Positions 8,907-17,446 of a stretch of DNA of 64,000 nt are shown here, one piece after another. The stretch's first letter is position 1. Every line of letters begins with the position of its first letter. The notes under the pieces were generated by a model. It was not told the origin of the DNA. It saw nothing but the letters and a program-made list of their open reading frames with translations, and made no database searches. The stretch comes from Rhodobacteraceae bacterium UBA6213 (GTDB taxonomy: Bacteria; Pseudomonadota; Alphaproteobacteria; Rhodobacterales; Rhodobacteraceae): assembly GCA_002421605.1 (NCBI GenBank), contig DISJ01000020.1, positions 184,682 to 248,681 on the forward strand. The letters run 5' to 3'. Both the position numbers and the translations under genes were made by a program.

Positions 8907-9006
8907 GCCCGCCCTTCGCGCCTAGCACGCCTGCCCGCCCGCCGTGCCCGTGTCCGAAACGACGTTCTGTGATATTGCGTTCACGCATATAACGAAAGGT
9001 TCTCCC

Positions 9007-9342
9007 ATGTCGTTACCCGATTTCATTCTCGGCTTTCCGTCGCTTCAGCTTCCGTTCCCCGACGATGTTGTAACCACGCGCGCGGTGCGCTCTGATCGCG
9101 GGCTGGTAGTGTTTTTCATCTTCAAGCAGGCAATGGTTTTGCCGCCGCATGCGCATAAAGGCCAATGGGGCACGGTGATCGAAGGTTCGGTCGAGTTGAC
9201 CATCGGTGATGAGACGCGCGTCTATCGGCCCGGCGACAGCTACTCGATCCTCGCTGGCGTCACGCATAGCGCGCGCATTCCCGCAGGTGCCGTGGTGATT
9301 GACGTGTTTGAAGAGCCTGACCGCTACCCGATCAACACCTGA
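9007..9342 (+). CDS. Cupin-domain protein
   Basis: A 111-residue single-domain cupin. Motif 1 is recognisable as PPHAHKGQWGTVIEGSVEL (metal-ligand histidines near 41-43, Gln and Glu following), and motif 2 as YRPGDSYSILAGVTHSAR, with the last histidine near 88. It is probably a small metal-binding isomerase or binding protein; the substrate is unknown. The ATG at 9007 follows GAAAGG. A TATAAC at 8988-8993 with a weak upstream TTCTGT 17 bases away could be its promoter, divergent from rpsB. The psuK start lies 46 bases downstream. Confidence 0.8.
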   Translation: MSLPDFILGFPSLQLPFPDDVVTTRAVRSDRGLVVFFIFKQAMVLPPHAHKGQWGTVIEGSVELTIGDETRVYRPGDSYSILAGVTHSARIPAGAVVIDVFEEPDRYPINT

Positions 9343-9388
9343 CCACGCCTTGGCTTGCACAATCGCGCAAGCCGCGCCAAGAAAGGCC

Positions 9389-10282
9389 ATGACCCCAGCG
9401 CCAGACATCCTCTGTATCGGTTCCTTTTTGTGGGACATTATCGGCCGCGCGCCGGTGCATATGCGCGCGGGCGCTGATGTTCCCGGGCGCATCACGCGTG
9501 CACCGGGCGGCGTGGCCATGAATATTGCCATGACCTTGGCGCGCTTTGGGCTACGCCCCGCCGTGCTTTCCAGCATAGGGCGCGATAGCGAGGGGGCGGA
9601 GCTCGTGGCGGCTTGCGAACGGATGGGGTTGATCTGCGACTATCTGTACCGCTCTGACGACTTGCCAACAGACGTGTATATGGCCGTTGAAGGTGCCAAT
9701 GGTCTGATCGCCGCAATTGCCGATGCCCATTCGCTGGAAGCGGTGGGTGACAAGATCCTGCGCCCGCTTGCCGATGGGCGGTTTGGCAGCGAAAGCGCGC
9801 CATGGGCGGGGCCAATTGCGCTTGATGGCAACCTGACCGAGGCGCTGTTGGCCGATATTGCCGCCTCGCCGCTGTTCGCCGCTGCTGATCTGCGCGTGGC
9901 CCCCGCCAGCCCTGGAAAGGCCGAGCGGTTGCTACCCCTGCTCACGCATCCCGGCGTCACACTTTACGTCAACCTTGAAGAGGCGGGGCTGCTTTGCCAG
10001 ACCAGCTTTGATTCCGCACCCAATGCCGCCGCAGGGTTGCTAGCGCGCGGCGCGCACCGGGTGCTGGTCACAAACGGCGGCCAAGTGGCGGCAGACGGCG
10101 CACCCGAGGGTGTGATTGAAGGCTGCCCCGCCGCTGTGATGGTGACGCGCGTCACCGGCGCAGGCGATACCTTCATGGCCGCGCATCTGGTAGCCGAGCG
10201 GCGCGGTGCGGCGCGCCCCGAGGCGCTTGCGGCCGCATTGGCGGCAGCGGCGCGCTATGTTTCAGGTGAGGGTGTGGAATGA
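9389..10282 (+). CDS. psuK: Pseudouridine kinase (PfkB family)
   Basis: Predicted to phosphorylate pseudouridine to pseudouridine 5'-phosphate. The 297-residue protein has the ribokinase fold: the substrate-side PGGVAMNIAMTLARFG near 38-53, and the anion-hole/catalytic motif TRVTGAGDTFMAAHL near 252-266, whose Asp is the general base. Specificity is inferred from context: its last codon overlaps the start of psuG by four bases (ATGA), the standard psuK-psuG pairing. The ATG at 9389 follows GAAAGG; the reading frame extends back to 9299 without a better start. Confidence 0.85.
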   Translation: MTPAPDILCIGSFLWDIIGRAPVHMRAGADVPGRITRAPGGVAMNIAMTLARFGLRPAVLSSIGRDSEGAELVAACERMGLICDYLYRSDDLPTDVYMAVEGANGLIAAIADAHSLEAVGDKILRPLADGRFGSESAPWAGPIALDGNLTEALLADIAASPLFAAADLRVAPASPGKAERLLPLLTHPGVTLYVNLEEAGLLCQTSFDSAPNAAAGLLARGAHRVLVTNGGQVAADGAPEGVIEGCPAAVMVTRVTGAGDTFMAAHLVAERRGAARPEALAAALAAAARYVSGEGVE

Positions 10283-11193
10283 ACAATCTTTTAGTACTTT
10301 CGCCCGAGGTTGCGGCGGCGCAGGGCACGGGGTGCCCGATCGTTGCGCTCGAATCAACCATCATCACGCATGGCATGCCCTATCCGCAAAACCTTGAAAC
10401 CGCCCGCGCGGTCGAGGCCGAGGTGCGCGCCTCAGGTGCTGTGCCTGCCACCATCGCGGTGATGGCGGGGCGCATCCACATCGGGTTGGATAACGGCGCA
10501 CTCGATGCGCTCGCCCGTAGCCCCGACGCGATGAAGCTCAGCCGTGCTGATCTGGCGGTTTGCCTTGCGCGCGCAGCCACGGGGGCCACCACGGTCGCCG
10601 CCACGATGATCGCAGCGCGGCTGGCTGGGATTTCGGTCTTTGCCACGGGCGGAATCGGGGGCGTGCACCGGGGTGCTGAACACAGCTTTGATATCTCTGC
10701 CGATCTGCGCGAGCTTGCCGAAACCCAGGTCACTGTGGTGGCCGCAGGTGCCAAAGCGATACTCGATCTGCCAAAAACGCTTGAGGTGCTCGAAACCCTG
10801 GGGGTGCCGGTGATCGCTTTTGGGCAAGACGCCCTTCCCGCCTTCTGGTCGCGCGATTCCGGCTTGCGCGCGCCGTTGCGTATGGATAGCGCCGCCGAAA
10901 TCGCCGCCGCGCACAAAATGCGCGCAGCCCTTGGCCTGCCCGGCGGTCAACTGGTGGCCAACCCGATTGCACGCGAAGACGAAATTGCCCGCGCCGAGAT
11001 TTCTCCGCTGATCGAGCGCGCACTGACCGAGGCTGCTGCGGCAGGTATTGGCGCAAAGGCGGTGACGCCGTTCCTGCTGGCGCGCCTTTTTGAGCTGACC
11101 GAGGGGCGCTCGCTTACCGCCAATATCGCACTCGTGCGCGCAAATGCGCGTCTTGCGGCGGCAATCGCGTGCGAAATAGTCCGGCAAACCTAG
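10279..11193 (+). CDS. psuG: Pseudouridine-5'-phosphate glycosidase
   Basis: Splits pseudouridine 5'-phosphate to uracil and ribose 5-phosphate, returning RNA-derived pseudouridine to metabolism. It is 304 residues with family motifs ALESTIITHGMPYPQN (about 17-32), AATGATTVAATM, FATGGIGGVHRGAE (about 117-130) and ANPIAREDEI. It overlaps psuK by four bases, so the kinase and glycosidase are translationally coupled. The DUF502 gene follows after 59 bases and may be cotranscribed. Confidence 0.95.
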   Translation: MNNLLVLSPEVAAAQGTGCPIVALESTIITHGMPYPQNLETARAVEAEVRASGAVPATIAVMAGRIHIGLDNGALDALARSPDAMKLSRADLAVCLARAATGATTVAATMIAARLAGISVFATGGIGGVHRGAEHSFDISADLRELAETQVTVVAAGAKAILDLPKTLEVLETLGVPVIAFGQDALPAFWSRDSGLRAPLRMDSAAEIAAAHKMRAALGLPGGQLVANPIAREDEIARAEISPLIERALTEAAAAGIGAKAVTPFLLARLFELTEGRSLTANIALVRANARLAAAIACEIVRQT

Positions 11194-11252
11194 CCAACCC
11201 ATTGCCGCCGCGCCGCAGCGCACCTAGATTTGGCGCTCAGCAGGGGAAAAGC

Positions 11253-11993
11253 ATGACCAACCAAGACCATCCGCATCCGCAGCCAGTGCGCCGCAGGCGG
11301 ATTCTCGCATCACTCCGGGCCTCGTTTCTGACCGGGCTGGTTGTTGTTATGCCAATCGGCCTGACACTCTGGCTGATCTGGACCGTGACGGGCTGGATCG
11401 ACGCAGTCGTGCTGCCGTTCATTCCGGCACAATGGCGACCCGACAAGTATATGGGCGTCAACCTGCGCGGCGTCGGCGTGATCATCTTCCTTGTCTTCAC
11501 GATCATCATGGGTTGGCTTGCCAAGGGTTTCTTCGGCCGCTCACTGCTGAACTGGGGCGAGGACATGGTGGACCGGATGCCGGTGGTGCGTTCGATCTAC
11601 AACGGAATCAAGCAGATCGCCGAAACCGTATTCGCGCAGAACGAGGCGAGTTTCGATCGCGCTTGCATGTTTGAATACCCGCGCGTGGGGATCTGGGCGA
11701 TCGGCTTTGTCTCGACCAAAGCGCGGGGCGAACTTGCCGAAAAGATCCCGCATGGTGAAACGATTCTGTCGGTGTTTCTGCCAACCACGCCAAACCCGAC
11801 CTCGGGCTATCTGCTTTATGTGCCCGAACGCGATGTGGTTTACTTGGATATGAGCGTTGAAGATGCGGCCAAGCTGATTATTTCGGCCGGGCTGGTTTAC
11901 CCCTCGCCGCCCGCAGGGGCTGCCGCTGCCGCAAAGGCCTTGGCCAAGGCCAAGGCGCGCGCGGCGGCCAACACACTCGCGCCCGGCGATTAA
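11253..11993 (+). CDS. DUF502 family inner-membrane protein
   Basis: A 246-residue membrane protein of unknown function. There are two predicted membrane segments: one near residues 27-49 (FLTGLVVVMPIGLTLWLIW) and one near 71-90 (GVGVIIFLVFTIIMGWLA). The family motif DRMPVVRSIYNGIKQ is near 107-121, followed by a soluble beta-rich domain and an Ala/Lys-rich tail. The N-terminus is basic (RRRR), so it should sit on the cytoplasmic side. Its TAA is nested in a TTAA shared with the stop of the convergent bdhA gene. Confidence 0.85.
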   Translation: MTNQDHPHPQPVRRRRILASLRASFLTGLVVVMPIGLTLWLIWTVTGWIDAVVLPFIPAQWRPDKYMGVNLRGVGVIIFLVFTIIMGWLAKGFFGRSLLNWGEDMVDRMPVVRSIYNGIKQIAETVFAQNEASFDRACMFEYPRVGIWAIGFVSTKARGELAEKIPHGETILSVFLPTTPNPTSGYLLYVPERDVVYLDMSVEDAAKLIISAGLVYPSPPAGAAAAAKALAKAKARAAANTLAPGD

Positions 11994-12763
11994 ACTGCGG
12001 TCCAGCCACCATCGACCGAAATCGTGGTGCCAGTGATCTGCTCGGCCGATGGGCTGCACAGAAACACCGTCGTGCCGCCAAGCTGCTCGACCGTCGCGAA
12101 TTCGCGCGAGGGCTGACGCTCCAGCATCACCTTCTTGATCACATCTTCGCGGCTCATGCCGTGGGTTTTCATCTGATCGGGGATCTGCGCTTCAACCAAC
12201 GGGGTCAGCACATATCCGGGGCAGATCGCGTTTACGGTGATCGGCTCTTGCGCGGTTTCCAGCGCCACCGTCTTGGTCAGCCCGACAATGCCATGCTTGG
12301 CCGCGACATAGGCCGCTTTGTAGGGGCTCGCGGTCAACCCATGCGCCGAGGCGATGTTGACCACCCTGCCCCAGCCACGCTTGCGCATGTACGGTAACGC
12401 CGCCGCGATGGTATGAAACGCCGAGGAAAGGTTGATTGCGATGATCGCGTCCCATTTCGCGGCCGGAAAATCCTCAATCGGTGCCACGAACTGAATGCCC
12501 GCGTTGTTCACCAGAATGTCGCAGCCGCCCGCCTGTTCTACCAGCGCCCGGCATTCATCACCGATCGACATATCTGCCTTGATATAGCGCGCGCTCACAC
12601 CAAACTCGCCGCCAAGCTCGGCCGCCAGCGCGTGGTCTTCGGCCCGGTCGGTAAACGAGTTCAGCACCACATCCGCCCCCGCTCGCGCCAGTTCGCGCGC
12701 AATACCAAGGCCGATGCCAGAGTTTGATCCGGTGATGATGGCGCTCTTGCCGCGAAGTGTCAT
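11990..12763 (-). CDS. bdhA: 3-hydroxybutyrate dehydrogenase (SDR family)
   Basis: Oxidises D-3-hydroxybutyrate to acetoacetate with NAD+, used in polyhydroxybutyrate breakdown. It is 257 residues: the Rossmann motif TGSNSGIGLG near 12-21, NNAGIQ near 88-93, the catalytic Ser near 140, the YVAAKHG motif, and the C-terminal TGTTISVDGGWTAV end common to this enzyme. I chose the ATG at 12763 because GAGGAG lies seven bases upstream; an upstream ATG (12778) would add five residues. It converges with the DUF502 gene, sharing TTAA. A minus-strand terminator sits 40 bases upstream of its start. Confidence 0.92.
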   Translation of the reverse strand: MTLRGKSAIITGSNSGIGLGIARELARAGADVVLNSFTDRAEDHALAAELGGEFGVSARYIKADMSIGDECRALVEQAGGCDILVNNAGIQFVAPIEDFPAAKWDAIIAINLSSAFHTIAAALPYMRKRGWGRVVNIASAHGLTASPYKAAYVAAKHGIVGLTKTVALETAQEPITVNAICPGYVLTPLVEAQIPDQMKTHGMSREDVIKKVMLERQPSREFATVEQLGGTTVFLCSPSAEQITGTTISVDGGWTAV

Positions 12764-12802
12764 GTTGATGCTCCTCAAACGATCCGAAGCAAGGCATGGA
12801 GC

Positions 12803-12830
12803 AAAAAAAACGCCCGCACAAGGCGGGCGT
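12803..12830 (-). terminator. Strong intrinsic terminator of the predicted sRNA
   Basis: An eight-base-pair stem (ACGCCCGC at 12810-12817 with its complement at 12823-12830), a five-base loop, and an unbroken run of eight U on the minus strand (12810-12803, the last pairing with the stem). It points at bdhA but lies upstream of that gene, so something must be transcribed to its right on the minus strand. Confidence 0.85.
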
Positions 12831-12878
12831 CAAGTCATGAGGCAGGTTTCATACAGGCAAGAAACCTATCGAGCAGTC
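12803..12878 (-). ncRNA. Predicted small RNA (about 75 nt) between bdhA and the peptide-binding protein gene
   Basis: A sigma-70-like promoter (12884-12912), a hairpin with a seven-base-pair stem (AGGTTTC/GAAACCT at 12861-12867 and 12844-12850), a 13-base single-stranded linker, and an intrinsic terminator with eight U residues are laid out on the minus strand in that order. No open frame of useful size lies inside. The alternative is a premature-termination leader of bdhA, whose start codon is 40 bases past the terminator; in that case it would act as an attenuator. I do not match it to a named sRNA family. Confidence 0.6.
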
Positions 12879-12883
12879 CCTAT

Positions 12884-12912
12884 GTTATAAGCCTAACTCC
12901 GCCGCACTCCAA
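12884..12912 (-). promoter_or_regulatory. Predicted promoter of the 12.8-kb sRNA
   Basis: Minus strand: TTGGAG (12912-12907), a 17-base spacer, and TATAAC (12889-12884). The -10 matches consensus at five of six positions. The predicted start is at about 12876-12878, giving an RNA of about 75 bases that ends in the terminator. Confidence 0.6.
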
Positions 12913-12987
12913 GAGAAAAGTTTGCGTGATACCGCGAGCTTGGATAGCCTTCTTCCAGCAAATGCTGGCCAGAGGGAGATTGTTGCC

Positions 12988-14808
12988 ATGACGAGATCGG
13001 TGTTTTTCCAAGGATTGCGCCTCTGTGCTGCTGCTTTCGGGCTTGTTTTCATGGGCGCGGGTGCTGGGGCCGAGCCGCAGCACGCCATTGCAATGTATGG
13101 CACCCCTGCCCTTCCAGCCGATTTTACCCATCTTCCGCAAGCCAATCCCGATGCGCCAAAGGGTGGTGAGATCCGATTCGGCGAATCGGGTGGCTTCGAT
13201 TCGCTGAACCCATGGATCCTCAAGGGTCGCGCCCCGGCGGCAATCGCCTCTTATGTGGTCGAGTCGCTGATGGGGCGCAACTATGACGAACCTTTCGCGC
13301 TCTACGGGCTTTTGGCCGAAACCATTGAAACCGACGCGGCGCGCAGTTGGGTCGAATTCACGCTGCGCGACGGTGCGCGGTTTTCCGATGGCAGCCCGGT
13401 TACGATTGACGACGTGATGTGGAGCTATGAGACCTTGGGCACGCTTGGCCACCCGCGCTATCATACCGCCTGGGCCAAGGTTGCGAAGATGGAACAGACC
13501 GGCCCCCGAAGCCTGCGCTTTACCTTTACCGAGCCGGACCGCGAACTTGCGCTGCTGATGGGTATGCGCCCGGTGCTGAATCGTGCGCAGTGGGAAGGCA
13601 AGGATTTCACCGCCACCACGCTCGAACCACCGATCGGTTCGGGCCCCTATATGATCGACCGCTTCGAGGATGGTCGATTCATCGTGCTGAAGCGCAATCC
13701 CGATTGGTGGGGCACCGATCTGCCCTTCAATCGCGGCCAGCACAACTTTGATGAAATCCGCTATGACTATTTCGGCGATGGCGGCATCGTTTTTGAGGCG
13801 TTCAAGGCAGGCGAGATTACCAGTTGGCGCGAGGGGAACGCGGCCAAATGGGACACCGCCTATGACTTTCCCGCAGTGGTGGAAGGCCGCGTCATCAAAT
13901 CGGTAATCCCGCATCAACGGCCATCGGGCATCACTGGCCTTGTGTTCAATACGCGCCATGCGCAGTTTGCCGATTGGCGCGTGCGCGAAGCGCTGACGCA
14001 AGCCTTCAACTTCGAGTTCATCAACCAGACCCTGAACGGCGGTACCCAGCCGCGTATCTCCTCGTATTTCTCGAACTCTCCCTTGGGCATGCTGCCCGGC
14101 CCCGCCACGGGCCGCGTGGCCGAATTGCTTGCCCCCTTCGCCGCCGATCTGCCCCCCGGCACGATCGAGGGCTACACGCTACCCGTGGGCGATGGGAGCG
14201 AGCTTAATCGCGCCAACACCCGCACCGCACTCGCACTGTTGCAAGAGGCGGGCTGGACCGTGCAGGACGGCGTGCTGAAGGACGCCTCCGGCACGCCCTT
14301 CAGCTTTGAAATCGTGTTGGCGCAGGGCGCGCGCGAGGTGACCTCCATCGTCGAAATCTACACACAGGCGCTGACGCGGCTCGGCATCACCCCGACCGTC
14401 ACGCAGGTTGATTCGGCGCAATACACCGAACGCACCAACGCCTATGATTTTGACATGGCATGGTATTTCCGCGGCCTGTCGCTTAGCCCCGGTAATGAGC
14501 AGATGCTCTACTGGGGGTCGCAAGGCGTGAACGAGCCGGGTAGCCGCAACTGGATGGGCATGTCCTCGCCCGCCGCCGAAGCGATGATATCGCACATGCT
14601 CAGCGCAACAGACCAAGGCGAATTCATCGCCGCGACGCAGGCGCTTGACCGTATTCTGACCGCAGGGCGCTATGTAATTCCGATCTGGTTCAGCCCTGTC
14701 TCGCGCCTCGCCCATGACGCAACACTACACTACCCCGAATATGTTCCGCTTTATGGCGATTGGATCGGGTATCAACCCGATGTCTGGTGGTATGAACCCG
14801 CCCGCTGA
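12988..14808 (+). CDS. Periplasmic oligopeptide/microcin C-type ABC transporter substrate-binding protein
   Basis: A family-5 extracellular solute-binding protein of the YejA type, predicted to bind peptides in the periplasm. It is 606 residues. A signal peptide (MTRSVFFQGLRLCAAAFGL then AGAGA) would be cut at about residue 28. The mature part begins HAIAMYGTPALPADFTHLP, the YejA-like start, followed by GGFDSLNPWILKG, and later VLFNTRHAQFADWRVREAL-like text (GLVFNTRHAQFADWRVREAL). The ATG at 12988 follows AGGGAGA. No permease or ATPase genes follow, so partners must be elsewhere or it is an orphan. An Asn-Asp rich region near the end contacts ligand in homologues. Confidence 0.85.
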   Translation: MTRSVFFQGLRLCAAAFGLVFMGAGAGAEPQHAIAMYGTPALPADFTHLPQANPDAPKGGEIRFGESGGFDSLNPWILKGRAPAAIASYVVESLMGRNYDEPFALYGLLAETIETDAARSWVEFTLRDGARFSDGSPVTIDDVMWSYETLGTLGHPRYHTAWAKVAKMEQTGPRSLRFTFTEPDRELALLMGMRPVLNRAQWEGKDFTATTLEPPIGSGPYMIDRFEDGRFIVLKRNPDWWGTDLPFNRGQHNFDEIRYDYFGDGGIVFEAFKAGEITSWREGNAAKWDTAYDFPAVVEGRVIKSVIPHQRPSGITGLVFNTRHAQFADWRVREALTQAFNFEFINQTLNGGTQPRISSYFSNSPLGMLPGPATGRVAELLAPFAADLPPGTIEGYTLPVGDGSELNRANTRTALALLQEAGWTVQDGVLKDASGTPFSFEIVLAQGAREVTSIVEIYTQALTRLGITPTVTQVDSAQYTERTNAYDFDMAWYFRGLSLSPGNEQMLYWGSQGVNEPGSRNWMGMSSPAAEAMISHMLSATDQGEFIAATQALDRILTAGRYVIPIWFSPVSRLAHDATLHYPEYVPLYGDWIGYQPDVWWYEPAR

Positions 14809-14886
14809 TCCGCACCCGATGAGGTTGAATTCGGCCCGCTTGCCCATAGATCTGAATCAGGGGGCACTACGACGGAGGAACAGGCG

Positions 14887-15210
14887 ATGAAATGGCACCA
14901 TGTGCAGGAAAACTGGCCCGCTTTCTTCGAGGCGATCCTTGATCGCTGGCCAGATGCCGAGGAATCGGCGCTTGAAGAGGTTGATGGCGATCAGCGCGCC
15001 TTCATCGCGTATATTGCCGAATTGACCGGCGACGAGCCGTCAGAAGCGCGCGAGGCGATTCGCGAATGGATGATGGGCGAATTGCCCTCGGACGTGGTCA
15101 TGGACCCGCGCCACGATAACCAGTCGATCGCGCTTTCGGCCAAATACGTCGGCGAGGGCGAGGACGAGTCGGATGACGATGCGCGCTTTGGCGACGACTC
15201 CGAAAAATAG
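14887..15210 (+). CDS. Small acidic CsbD-like hypothetical protein
   Basis: A 107-residue cytoplasmic protein with strong acidity, especially in its last 25 residues. Its first 65 residues recall the CsbD stress-protein layout: W..V..NW..F, then RW, DGDQ, and a final EW after an Ala-rich helix. The similarity is by eye and distant. It starts at an ATG behind GGAGGAAC. It lies 78 bases after the peptide-binding protein and ends 11 bases before the convergent regulator gene. Function is unknown; a stress role would be inference. Confidence 0.7.
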   Translation: MKWHHVQENWPAFFEAILDRWPDAEESALEEVDGDQRAFIAYIAELTGDEPSEAREAIREWMMGELPSDVVMDPRHDNQSIALSAKYVGEGEDESDDDARFGDDSEK

Positions 15211-15221
15211 CGACGGGGGCG

Positions 15222-15851
15222 TCAGACCAGCGAGGTGACCCAAAGCACGGTTGCATCGTCGTCGGATGTCGAAATCAGGTTGTGCCCCATGCGCGCGTCG
15301 TAATAGGCGCTGTCGCCGCGGCGCAGATCGACGGCCTCGTGAAACTCGGTAAACAGGCGCACCATTCCTGTCAGCACCAGTAAAAATTCTTCGCCGTCAT
15401 GGCGCACCCAGCCGTCGAAGTCTGCAAAACTGCGCGCGCGAATGCGGGCGCGGTAGGGCAGCATTTGCTTGTGCGTCAGCGCCCCGGCCAGAAGTTCGTG
15501 CTCATAGGTCGTTGTCACCTGCCGCGTGCCAGCCTGCGCGCGCGTCACAGCCATGCGCGCCGAGGGTTCGCCGTGCGGGGCCGGGGTGAACAGTTGCGGC
15601 ACCGAAATCGCCAGCCCGTCGGCCAGCTTTTTCAGCGCGTCCCACGTGGGCGACATCTGCCCATTTTCGATTTTCGACAAGGTAGAGCGCGCTAGCCCCG
15701 CCTGTTTGGCCGCGCGCTCCAACGTCCAGCCGCGCGCCTTGCGCAGCTCGCGCACGCGGGCGGCAAGGTCAAGCGGCGCGGCCACATGCGCCTCGCCGCC
15801 TTCGCGCACCAAGCGCAAGCTTGTCTGATCTATCTCGCCCATTGCCGCCAT
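15222..15851 (-). CDS. XRE-family transcriptional regulator with cupin sensor domain
   Basis: An N-terminal helix-turn-helix (about residues 27-82: VRELRKARGWTLERAAKQAG, then STLSKIENGQMSPT) is joined to a C-terminal cupin that includes DGWVRHDGEEFLLVLTG and the RRGDSAYYDA motif. This is the PuuR-like class that senses small metabolites. Possible starts are ATG at 15851 (209 aa, MAAMGEIDQ) or 15842; the open frame reaches 15953 with no better site. It is divergent from the acyl-CoA ligase operon, 74 bases away, and could control it; that link is inference from position. Confidence 0.85.
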   Translation of the reverse strand: MAAMGEIDQTSLRLVREGGEAHVAAPLDLAARVRELRKARGWTLERAAKQAGLARSTLSKIENGQMSPTWDALKKLADGLAISVPQLFTPAPHGEPSARMAVTRAQAGTRQVTTTYEHELLAGALTHKQMLPYRARIRARSFADFDGWVRHDGEEFLLVLTGMVRLFTEFHEAVDLRRGDSAYYDARMGHNLISTSDDDATVLWVTSLV

Positions 15852-15925
15852 TCCACCGGGGTGCGGCGCGCGGGGCGCTGGCAGACCCAGTTGCATCCAA
15901 AGCGCCGCACGGGTAGCAGGATGCC

Positions 15926-17446
15926 ATGCATTCTGTCCACCACCAAGCCGCACCCGACCCTTGCCCGGCGTCCTTCAACATGGCCGCGCATGTGTTGGCG
16001 CGCGCCCCAGAGCTTGGCACCAAATCGGCGCTGCTGATTGTCACAACCGAGGGCGCAGAACGCTGGAGCTACGCACGCCTGCAAGAGGCGGTGCGCGGTG
16101 CGGCCAGCGGTTTTCTGGGAATGGGGTTGATACCACAAGATCGTGTGTTGCTGCGGCTAGGCAATACACCCGAATTTGCGGTGGCGTTTTTGGGCGCCAT
16201 CGCTGCCGGACTGGTTCCGGTGCCGACTTCTTCGCAACTGACCGTGTCCGAAATCACCAAGCTTGCAGCCGAGCTTGACCCCGCGCTGATCGTGGCAGGC
16301 GAAAGCATCGCGCTGCCCGACCACCCTGCCCCGGTGCTGCGCGAATCTGCGCTGCGCCGGTTTGAACAATTGCCGCCTGCGCCTTACGCGATGGGCGACC
16401 CCGAGCGGCTGGCTTACATCGTTTACACCTCAGGCACTTCGGGGCGGCCGCGCGCCGTAGCCCACGCCCACCGCGCGATCTGGGCGCGCCGACGAATGCA
16501 CGCGGGCTGGTATGGCCTTGGCGAGGGCGACCGGCTGATGCACGCGGGTGCCTTCAACTGGACCTATACGCTTGGCACCGGGCTGATGGACCCATGGTCG
16601 GTTGGCGCCACTGCGTTGATTCCCGGTGACGGGGTCGGGGCGCACCAACTCGCGCTTTTGCTGCGCCGGTATGATGCTACGATATTCGCGGCCGTGCCGG
16701 GCGTTTACCGTCAGATACTCAAACACGATTCGCGCCTGGTTCTGCCTCGCCTGCGCCACGGGCTAAGTGCGGGCGAATCGCTTTCGCCTGCGCTCTGCGC
16801 GGCTTGGGAGGAAGCCTGCGGCACCACGTTGCACGAAGCGCTTGGCATGTCGGAATGCTCGACTTTCATCTCGGGCTCGCCTGGGCGGCCTGCACCAATC
16901 GGTGCAATCGGCTATCCACAAGTGGGGCGCAAGGTGGCGGTGCTGGGGCCAGATGGCGCGCCGGTGCCACGGGGCGAACCGGGCGTGCTGGCCGTGCATC
17001 GCAGTGACGTCGGGCTTTTCCTTGGGTATTTGCACGCCCCCGAAGAAACTTCTGCGCGCTTTTCAGGCGAGTGGTTTTTGACCGGCGACACGGTGCAAAT
17101 GGCTGAAGACGGTGCCATTTCTTACGTTGCGCGCTCGGATGACATGATGAACGCGGGCGGCTACCGCGTGTCACCGCTTGAGGTAGAGGCGGCACTGCAC
17201 GCGCATCCGGGCGCGGGCGACGTTGCGGCGGTAGAATTGCGCGTACAGCACGAGGTAACGGTGATCGCCGCTTTCTACACCGGACCGGCCAGCGCGGCGG
17301 AACTTGAAGCCTATGCAGCATCATGCCTTGCACGCTACAAGCAGCCACGGGTTTTCGTGCATCTGCCCTTGCTAGCGCGCAATGCCAACGGCAAGCTGAA
17401 CCGTGGCGCCATGCGGCGCGATGAGGAGGCGCGTCGTGGGTTTTGA
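15926..17446 (+). CDS. AMP-dependent acyl-CoA ligase (benzoate-CoA ligase-like)
   Basis: An adenylate-forming enzyme of 506 residues that activates a carboxylic acid to its CoA thioester. The P-loop-like motif YTSGTSGRPRAVAHAH is near 173-188, the A5 motif is seen as EALGMSEC near 306-313, TGD near 387, and the C-terminal catalytic Lys in NANGKLNRGA near 490. Similarity is best with benzoate/hydroxybenzoate-CoA ligases, but the substrate is unproved. The gene overlaps the GTG start of the LysE-type gene by 11 bases, beginning a coupled trio. It is divergent from the XRE-cupin regulator. Confidence 0.85.
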   Translation: MHSVHHQAAPDPCPASFNMAAHVLARAPELGTKSALLIVTTEGAERWSYARLQEAVRGAASGFLGMGLIPQDRVLLRLGNTPEFAVAFLGAIAAGLVPVPTSSQLTVSEITKLAAELDPALIVAGESIALPDHPAPVLRESALRRFEQLPPAPYAMGDPERLAYIVYTSGTSGRPRAVAHAHRAIWARRRMHAGWYGLGEGDRLMHAGAFNWTYTLGTGLMDPWSVGATALIPGDGVGAHQLALLLRRYDATIFAAVPGVYRQILKHDSRLVLPRLRHGLSAGESLSPALCAAWEEACGTTLHEALGMSECSTFISGSPGRPAPIGAIGYPQVGRKVAVLGPDGAPVPRGEPGVLAVHRSDVGLFLGYLHAPEETSARFSGEWFLTGDTVQMAEDGAISYVARSDDMMNAGGYRVSPLEVEAALHAHPGAGDVAAVELRVQHEVTVIAAFYTGPASAAELEAYAASCLARYKQPRVFVHLPLLARNANGKLNRGAMRRDEEARRGF

